From: Metallyticus violacea
Lineage: Eukaryota > Arthropoda > Insecta > Mantodea > Metallyticidae
Direction of reading: 5' to 3'
Length of the DNA: 64,000 nucleotides
NCBI GenBank assembly: GCA_030762175.1
Contig: CM060831.1
Location: forward strand, 79,949,001 to 80,013,000
In this document: in pieces, positions 58,019 to 64,000 of the stretch
How positions within the stretch are numbered: the stretch's first letter is position 1
How the letters are laid out: each line of letters starts with the position of its first letter
Program-made: the position numbers and the translations under genes
The notes under the pieces: generated by a model
What the model was told of the DNA's origin: nothing
Databases searched by the model: none
The model's input: the letters and a program-made list of their open reading frames with translations, nothing else

Positions 58019-58240
58019 TGCTCTAGATGTTTCAAAACCCTTAGATTTTATTTCAAAGAGCTAGAATGCCCGAAGGGGCTTTTTCAAAAAACTGGGGCCA
58101 AAGACGAAGCATAAAATAAATAAGAGCAAAATTGGGAACGCTGCAGTTCTCAGTGGCCAAAGTTCCAGTTGTTGTTGATATCGATATTACAAAAACAAAT
58201 GCTATCTAGTATAGGAACAATGCTGAGAAGCTGAACTTAC

Positions 58241-58445
58241 GAAGGTCCCAGGTCATTCCAATGCCGATTGTTCATGTGATCATACTGTATGTTGACAACA
58301 CGATCCACGCATGCATTCATTGTGCTACATGGTGGGGTAGCTGTGTGATGGATGATGACGTAAGACACAGGTATGATCAGGTATTCGAGAGAAGTAGCTG
58401 GGCGAGCACCCCACATGGCTCGCGACATTATCGTGGGACAGACAT
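58241..58445 (-). CDS. Peptidoglycan recognition protein, exon 2
   Basis: Encodes residues 17 (split Asp) to 85 (split Ser). CPTIMSRAMWGARPA is the PGRP start, PVSYVIIHHTATPPC contains the first zinc-ligand position (His49), and the cysteine pair C56-C62 (CSTMNAC) is the conserved disulfide of insect PGRPs. NIQYDHMNNRHWNDLG follows. Acceptor TTGTTTTCCAG|AT, donor CCTTC|GTAAGT. Full protein: 16-residue signal peptide plus one PGRP domain, 185 aa, the size of short secreted PGRPs. Such proteins sense bacterial cell wall in hemolymph or gut and feed the Toll or IMD pathway. No symbol is given because orthology to a named fly PGRP cannot be settled here. Confidence 0.95.
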
Positions 58446-59770
58446 CTGGAAAACAAGGAAAGCGAAGGTGTAGATAGACTATATGCTATTTAATCTATTT
58501 AACCCGCTTGGTGAAGTATTAAAGTAGTGAAAATTATATTGAGTTACCAGCTAGAACCCGCGGTTTATTTATATTATTCACACTTAGATTGTATATAAAA
58601 CTTCATTTTACATCTACCTAAAACAAACAAGACTATGTTGTAGATTTAATAAAATAACAGGACAGGAACAAATTAATTTAATAAACGAACACAAAAATGA
58701 ATAGTAAAACTATATCACAGGATCCAAGGACAGATAGAACAATTAATATTGTAAAAATAAAAAAGCAGATGGCAGTTTCACTAGATTTAGATCAGTGAAG
58801 TTTAGTTTTAAACAATGCCATTTTCGAGTAACTCCTAGCTTCCCTCGGAAACATGCTACAAATCTTAGGAAAGAAGATAAAGAACACGAGAATGTCGTGG
58901 TGACACTTGTTCCTAATTGGTGATATGCAGATACATTTTGGATGGGGGGTAGCGATATGCAGAATTTGGGAGAGAATCGTTAATTAGTGTTAACCAGGGC
59001 AGAGTTTCGGTAGATGGGATAGGTAACATAACAAACGTTCTGTTTTGTTACTGAAGTTACAATAGATTACTTAACAGAATATCTCAATAGTAAAAGTGTG
59101 GAATTACTAAACATATTAATTTTAATTTATCAGTATGACAATACCTCAATCGTTTCAGTTAGTAAAAAGAAGAACGAATTAAACTGCTCGTTCCATTCTA
59201 GACAACTACCTGCGTAAAATTCCAGGTTTTTCACAACTGGGCTACATGGAATGACTATCATGTATAAGATATGTAGCAAGTTGCGATTGTTACACCTCCA
59301 CCTTGAGTGTTCTAAGAGAATAACTTGATACTTCATTGACTAAAGAGAAATTCAGTACAAGTCAATGTTAACTGTCAGCAACGGATCCAGAGTATAAATA
59401 AATCGTCGGCGTAAATATGACGTTGACAGTGTGTTATACTGTCGGCATTAGAATGGGTTCTCACATAAATTTATCATACCACGCGAACACTCGCTCTTGC
59501 TATGCAATACTTCCTCCTTCACCGCGAGTTAGAGTATTATTATAAATACTTGTAAAGTGTGGTCTTGTAACTTTTTGTTCCACGAAAGAAGTGCAACATT
59601 TGTAAAGTATTAGGAAAATGCTACAAGTGATACATTGATGCATTGCTAAACCTTGAATTAGGTTATGTCCACTCCTTAGGCATCTTTAATGTACAGAGCG
59701 GACTATTGTCATTTCTGTTAAATGGGTTTTGTATTTTTTTTTTTTTTTTTCCAGATACAATAATAATTTA
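58446..59770 (-). other. PGRP intron 1, nothing recognised
   Basis: AT-rich unique sequence; a T-run at 59735-59751. Confidence 0.45.
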
Positions 59771-60446
59771 CGAGGTAGGTGGCCTAACCATTTTCTAGTA
59801 TGATAAAGACAAAAACTATATTTCACTTTTCAAAATAGTTACCCTTTATTGCAATACACTTCTCACATCTTTGAATTAACATCTCAATCCCCCCCCCCCA
59901 AATAGTCAGAAATATTGTCTGCAAAATGGGCATAAACAGCATCCATCACTTTTAGTTACATTTAAATTTCCTTCTTTTTGAGTTTTGAGAAGAGGAAATA
60001 GTCATTGGGAGCTAGATCTGGGATGTAGGGTGGATGGTCGATCTCCTTGAAGTCATATTTCTTCACAGCTTCCTTTGCAACAAGAGCTGTGTGTACAGGC
60101 GCGTTGTCGTGAAGAAGGCGCACACCACCACTCAGCTTTCCTCGCCTTTTCTCTTTGGTGGAAGCACGTAGTCTGTGCAGTAGGCCAGCATAGTACTCTC
60201 CATTTACTGTGATGTTCCTCTCCTTGAAGTCAATGAAGAGTATTCCTTCACAGTCCCAAAAGATTGTGACCATGATCTTCTCGGTTGAATGAGTGACCTT
60301 GGCTTTAGAGGCGGCGCTTCGCCAGGTTTACGCCACTTCACTGATTTTCTTTTGGACAAGGGATCATAGTAGAGGACCACAGTTTCATCTCCTGTAACAA
60401 TGGTTTGCAGAACTTCTCTCTCGTTGCCACGGCAGAGATCCAAAAA
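59771..60446 (-). mobile_element. mariner family CGAGGGTAGGTCC, copy 4, 5'-truncated
   Basis: Starts TA|CGAGGTAGGTGGCCTAACC: the terminal repeat lacks about 16 bp present in the other copies. The minus-strand transposase runs from LCRGNEREVLQTIVTGDET through the IFWDCEGILFIDFKERN block to HDNAPVHTALVAKEAVKK and HPPYIPDLAPNDYFLFSKL. The 103-residue frame 59962-60273 keeps both later catalytic-Asp motifs, one altered (APSD to APND). The N-terminal half is replaced by LINE sequence at 60447. Confidence 0.9.
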
Positions 60447-60790
60447 TTCCAATTTCTTAAGTAGCGATGGTGCGATTGTCGTTTCGAACAGTGTTCTCGC
60501 TGTTTCTACCTTCAGTGATGTGGTGTTTTTGATGGTGCACATTGCTCTAATGTCTGCTGACGTTCTCTGCAGTATGTGGGTAAACAGTTATCTGTAACGT
60601 GATGCCTAGATATTTAAATTTGGATTTGTTAACTATTTTCATTTGTTCATCTTGAATCTTTAGGATGTCGATCCTCACTAGTTTTCCTCCTCTCCTATGT
60701 ACCATTTGCGCTGTTTTGTCTTTGTTTATGACAAAATCGCTTTCTAAAAGGGCATGCTCTTTAAATGAACTTATCAAAACAAACATATAG
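60447..60790 (-). pseudogene. Non-LTR reverse transcriptase C-terminal fragment
   Basis: Minus-strand reading gives DFVINKDKTAQMVHRRGGKL, VNKSKFKYLGITL and, in the next frame, KVETARTLFETTIAPSLLKK, the post-catalytic (thumb) region of LINE reverse transcriptases (family K.K..V.RRGG ... FKYLG ... LFE..I.P...YG.E). It joins the mariner copy directly. Confidence 0.7.
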
Positions 60791-60828
60791 ATATTGTATG
60801 CTCATTCGTGTGCAACTGTAGTTGTTTT

Positions 60829-60830
<2 letters not shown>

Positions 60831-60882
<52 letters not shown>
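60831..60882. repeat. (ATT)n microsatellite
   Basis: About 17 uninterrupted units in PGRP intron 1. Confidence 0.97.
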
Positions 60883-60884
<2 letters not shown>

Positions 60885-61022
60885 TATGTTTCAGTTATTC
60901 CTGTTATGATGGCAATAATAAACAACTGAAGTTAGTTTGTAGTTGCAGGTCACAAAATATCTTCTTGAAATCTGTTTACTAGTGAATTCCGAAATTATGA
61001 AAGTATTGCGGTAAAATATATA

Positions 61023-61290
61023 TAGTCGGTCAGTGGTGTAGTGGTAACCATACTTGCCTTCTAAACCCAAAATCGTGGGTTCGATTCCGGCCAGGATCGA
61101 TGGATTTTTTCGGGTCATAAAAACCCCAAGTGTGGATGGCTTCCTTCGGAAGGGAAGTAAAGCCGTGGGTCCCGTGTCGTACATTTACGACACGATAAAG
61201 AACCTCAAGACTGAAAGAAGAGGCCTCTGAGCAAAATTTGTCGGCCGTTTCATGCCCTGGTTTGAATGGAACGTGGTGACCTGAGATGTC
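61023..61290 (+). repeat. SINE-A lacking its 3' tail
   Basis: Head TAGTCGGTCAGTGGTGTAGTGG with B box GGGTTCGATTCC and full body. The end reads GGAACGTGGTGACCTGAGATG and then stops before AGCGTCC. Confidence 0.9.
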
Positions 61291-61291
61291 C

Positions 61292-61840
61292 GACTCCATA
61301 GATTTTCACAAACTATTTTTTTATTTTATTTCGATGGCATATATCGAGTTTTCTTTAAAAAGAATTTAAATTGCGGTCGCTAGAACAATTTTTAAAATTC
61401 GCTTTAACCTCCATTGGTTTTTCTTCTTCTCCCCCCCCCCATGTAAACCCCCGCTCCTAATAATCTGATTTTACTGATTTTCAGAAACTATTTTTTAATT
61501 ATTTTATTTAAATGGACATATCGAGTCCATGCAAGGGAGATTAAAAAATCGGTCTAGCGGCATTATTTGTTTATCCCTATGAAACTCCGTATATAACATT
61601 TAAATAAAATAAGAAAAGTAGTTTATGAAAATCAAAGAAATGAGGTCATTTGGAGTGGGTGTTTACCTGAAAATCAAAATTTAAAAATCGCTATTTAAAA
61701 ATAGCGCCACCCATATTTGTTTCTTCACAATAAACTCAGGATCTACCATTTAAATAAAACAACAACAAAAAATCCAAAAATTATGAAAATTGAACAATTA
61801 GGAGTAGGTAAAAACCGATATTTGAAAAGCACTCTTGCTT
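61292..61840. repeat. Cluster of direct and inverted modules
   Basis: A module around GATTTTCA.AAACTATTTTTT..TTATTTTATTT..ATGG.ATAT occurs near 61304 and 61474 on the plus strand. It recurs inverted near 61597-61645 (ACATTTAAATAAAATAAG..AGTTTATGAAAATCA) and, weaker, near 61750-61800. Family unknown. Confidence 0.6.
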
Positions 61841-62052
61841 TTAATTTTCTCTATTTGTTTCAAAATAAAAGGATAAATTAATTCAGCATATAAACAATAT
61901 GTATAATGTTGCTTATGTTTTACATTTAACAAAACATCGTCGCGAAGATAGCAAATGTGAAATATTAATCTAATATGTGTTTAAGAATTATATTTGTATG
62001 TAAGAGCGCTCTATAATAACCTTCAGAAAACGTTTACGTTACATGTTTTTAA

Positions 62053-62260
62053 TACAATAACATTTAAATTAAATTTCAAAGCCAATGAAAATAGATGAAA
62101 CTTGTCATTGTTCTTTGCTGATTCTGTATATTTGCTTAGAACATCGAAATTGTTTTTTTCTACAATAACATTTAAATTAAATTTCAAAGCCAATGAAAAT
62201 CGATGTAACTTTCGATTGTTTTTATTTGCTTAGAGCATCGAAATAGTTTTTAAATAGTAA
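62053..62260. repeat. Tandem duplication, about 108-bp unit
   Basis: TACAATAACATTTAAATTAA and the following TTTCAAAGCCAATGAAAAT occur at 62053 and 62161, and each copy ends ATTTGCTTAGA(A/G)CATCGAAAT. Confidence 0.92.
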
Positions 62261-62489
62261 CATGTTTTTGTCTTATTAAAACATATGAACATCATACTTT
62301 TAAATACAGAATGTAACTCGAAGCTTTCTGTTATTTTTCTCTATTTTAGTGAATGTAAAGATGATATTAAGGGCTTAGTTCATAAAGATGGTTTACATTT
62401 AAAAATGTTCACACAGATAGCGTTGTCTATCAGTGGTCGTATATTTCATTTAATTAATAGTGCACAATTAATTCTTGTTGTTTAATCTC

Positions 62490-62526
<37 letters not shown>

Positions 62527-63511
62527 GTTCTAAAATGTAGTTTCTCTTTTACAGTACTTATAGGTTACAAGAATTCTAATTTTGTTCCCCCTAATACCAC
62601 ACAGTAATGCCATAACTTATTTTATTTCATTAATTAATAAGGTTTAATTTGGATTTTATATTGATTTCTATTTAAAGTTATTCAACTCGTGAGGAATTCG
62701 CTTATTTTACGCAGCTCTTGCGTGACAGACTAGACTATTTCTGATTTCACTCTCTAAATGGGGAGGTCTTACTCTTTTATCTCAATCAGAACATTTACAA
62801 TGTTGCTAATGTACGTGTATTATATACATAGGCCTAGAAGAATACAAAATATTACACCAATTTATACATTAAATGTTACTTAGTGTAATATCGCTTATTT
62901 CATTCCCAAATGTAACAAAAGCTGAGATAGAGGGGTAACGTGTCGCAAATTGATCCTCTATACAAAGTTAGGGTAAAATGATATTCGGCTTTATTCTTCA
63001 CTATATTTAATTCTCCCAGTAGGGTAGGAGTGTTGCAAATAGGATAAAGTCATATTTCTATAGTTTATGTTAATTAATTTGTTTTGTTTCCTTTTAGTAG
63101 AGAACAGAACAAATATTAATATGAATCATTGAATATGCTCTGAACAGGTAGAGAAAATTAGGTAATTGTTAGGAGTTCTCACAAATAATTATTGTTTTTG
63201 TGTGATATAAGCCTGCGCATCTCAGAGTATCTACTTCAACTAGTACTAAATAAAGATGCACTCCCACGTTTATATGTACATACAATAACCCAGAAGTGAA
63301 TAACAGCTGAGAGGCCGATGATAATGCAACAACAAACCTCACCTGCTGAAACCGGCAAGAGTTGTCGAGGTCTCTTGAATGGGAGGGCCTAAGGCTGATC
63401 ACCACTAAGACAATCTCTACTAACCATTTCATCTCATGAATCATCAGGGCTCCACCCTCGTGATGCCTCACTAGCGAAAAGACTATGAATAAAAAGGAGA
63501 AATAAACTAAC
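62261..63511 (-). other. PGRP intron 1, start
   Basis: Holds an (AAT)n microsatellite (62491-62526); otherwise nothing recognised. Confidence 0.45.
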
Positions 63512-63560
63512 CTGCTGAAATTGACACAAGCATAAACAGAAACACAATAGTTGGCTTCAT
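63512..63560 (-). CDS. Peptidoglycan recognition protein, exon 1 (signal peptide)
   Basis: ATG at 63560-63558 opens MKPTIVFLFMLVSISA, a short basic start followed by a hydrophobic core and a small-residue cleavage region. The donor GCAG|GTTAGT leaves one base that completes Asp17 with exon 2. The coding sequence of all four exons sums to 558 nt, exactly 185 codons plus stop. Intron 1 is about 5.1 kb. Confidence 0.88.
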
Positions 63561-64000
63561 GTTTTAAAACAGCGCCTGAACAGCTATAGTTACCTACTAT
63601 TGCAGCTGCATGTCGAGAAACCACAGGTTGCTAACATGTTAGCATTTGATTACTTGAAACGGAAGAAAAATAAAATGATAGGAAACCACAACCGGTTGAA
63701 GCGCTGCTTCAAGGCTATGCATCGAGTTATAATACAGAGTACAGATGCACCTGAGTTAGTTGCAGGTAGTATGCAGAAATGACAAATTGAATGCAAAGAT
63801 AAAGAGGGTTATAGTACTACGGAGTAGGAAACAAAGTTGTGACCGCATTTTCAACTTACGGAATAAGAGCTAATAAAAGCATGCGCACTTTCACTAAAAG
63901 GGTTCGAGTGTAGTGCTTTTGAAATGTCAATGAATTAGGTTTGATGTACATAAGTAAATCTTAATGCGTTAAGCAAAACATTGCCGCAGGTCCCACGCAT
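63561..64000 (-). promoter_or_regulatory. PGRP upstream region
   Basis: 5' UTR and probable promoter. A donor-like CC|GTAAGT at about 63856 (minus) suggests an upstream non-coding exon, and acceptor-like AATAG or ATAG sequences lie within 50 bp of the ATG. No clear NF-kB site was found by eye. Confidence 0.3.

Overview
The window is AT-rich animal nuclear DNA, almost certainly from an insect and probably a cockroach or termite relative. That placement is inferred from the style of its PGRP and zinc-finger genes and its dense load of tRNA-derived SINEs and mariners. Host genes are split into small exons separated by kilobases of transposon-filled intron. Host exons were found by splice sites, reading phase and protein similarity recalled from known families, not by search.

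Host genes, all on the minus strand: (1) the first coding exon of the tRNA ligase RTCB at 4077-4172, with the rest of the gene beyond the left edge; (2) a complete three-exon C2H2 zinc-finger gene (exons at 29882-30004, 25185-25261 and 17627-18461; 344 aa; seven fingers); (3) a complete four-exon short secreted peptidoglycan recognition protein (exons at 63512-63560, 58241-58445, 56390-56508 and 46944-47128; 185 aa). The phases of genes 2 and 3 join without error. The PGRP appears to lack three of the four residues needed for zinc amidase activity, so it is predicted to be a recognition rather than a cleaving PGRP.

Layout: 0-0.4 kb, end of a mariner; 0.4-4.4 kb, RTCB intron 1, first exon and promoter; 5.1-6.1 kb, broken IS630-like transposase; 6.65-14.93 kb, a degenerate Ty3/gypsy LTR retrotransposon (minus) carrying three SINE-type insertions; 14.9-15.5 kb, half a mariner; 17.6-30.0 kb, the zinc-finger gene, whose introns hold a Penelope-like element, a 409-bp inverted repeat, a dead mariner and a jockey-like LINE; 30.5-31.7 kb, another mariner; 32.1-35.8 kb, an end-to-end Harbinger element; 36.2-42.7 kb, Merlin and several LINE remnants; 43.0-46.4 kb, two mariners; 46.9-63.6 kb, the PGRP gene, whose introns hold five mariner-type elements, LINE debris and many SINEs.

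Repeat families: SINE-A (tRNA-derived head with A and B boxes, about 300 bp, ending in a small hairpin and a short AT-rich tail), SINE-B (a different, tRNA-Ser/Leu-like head), and one SINE-C. The most unusual signal is a set of three insertions of only about 45 bp, each just the 3' hairpin tail of SINE-A, each flanked by an 11-13 bp target duplication, and all starting at the same nucleotide. At least seven distinct mariner/Tc1-type lineages are present; four copies belong to one family with terminal repeat CGAGGGTAGGTCC. No tRNA, rRNA or CRISPR array was seen.
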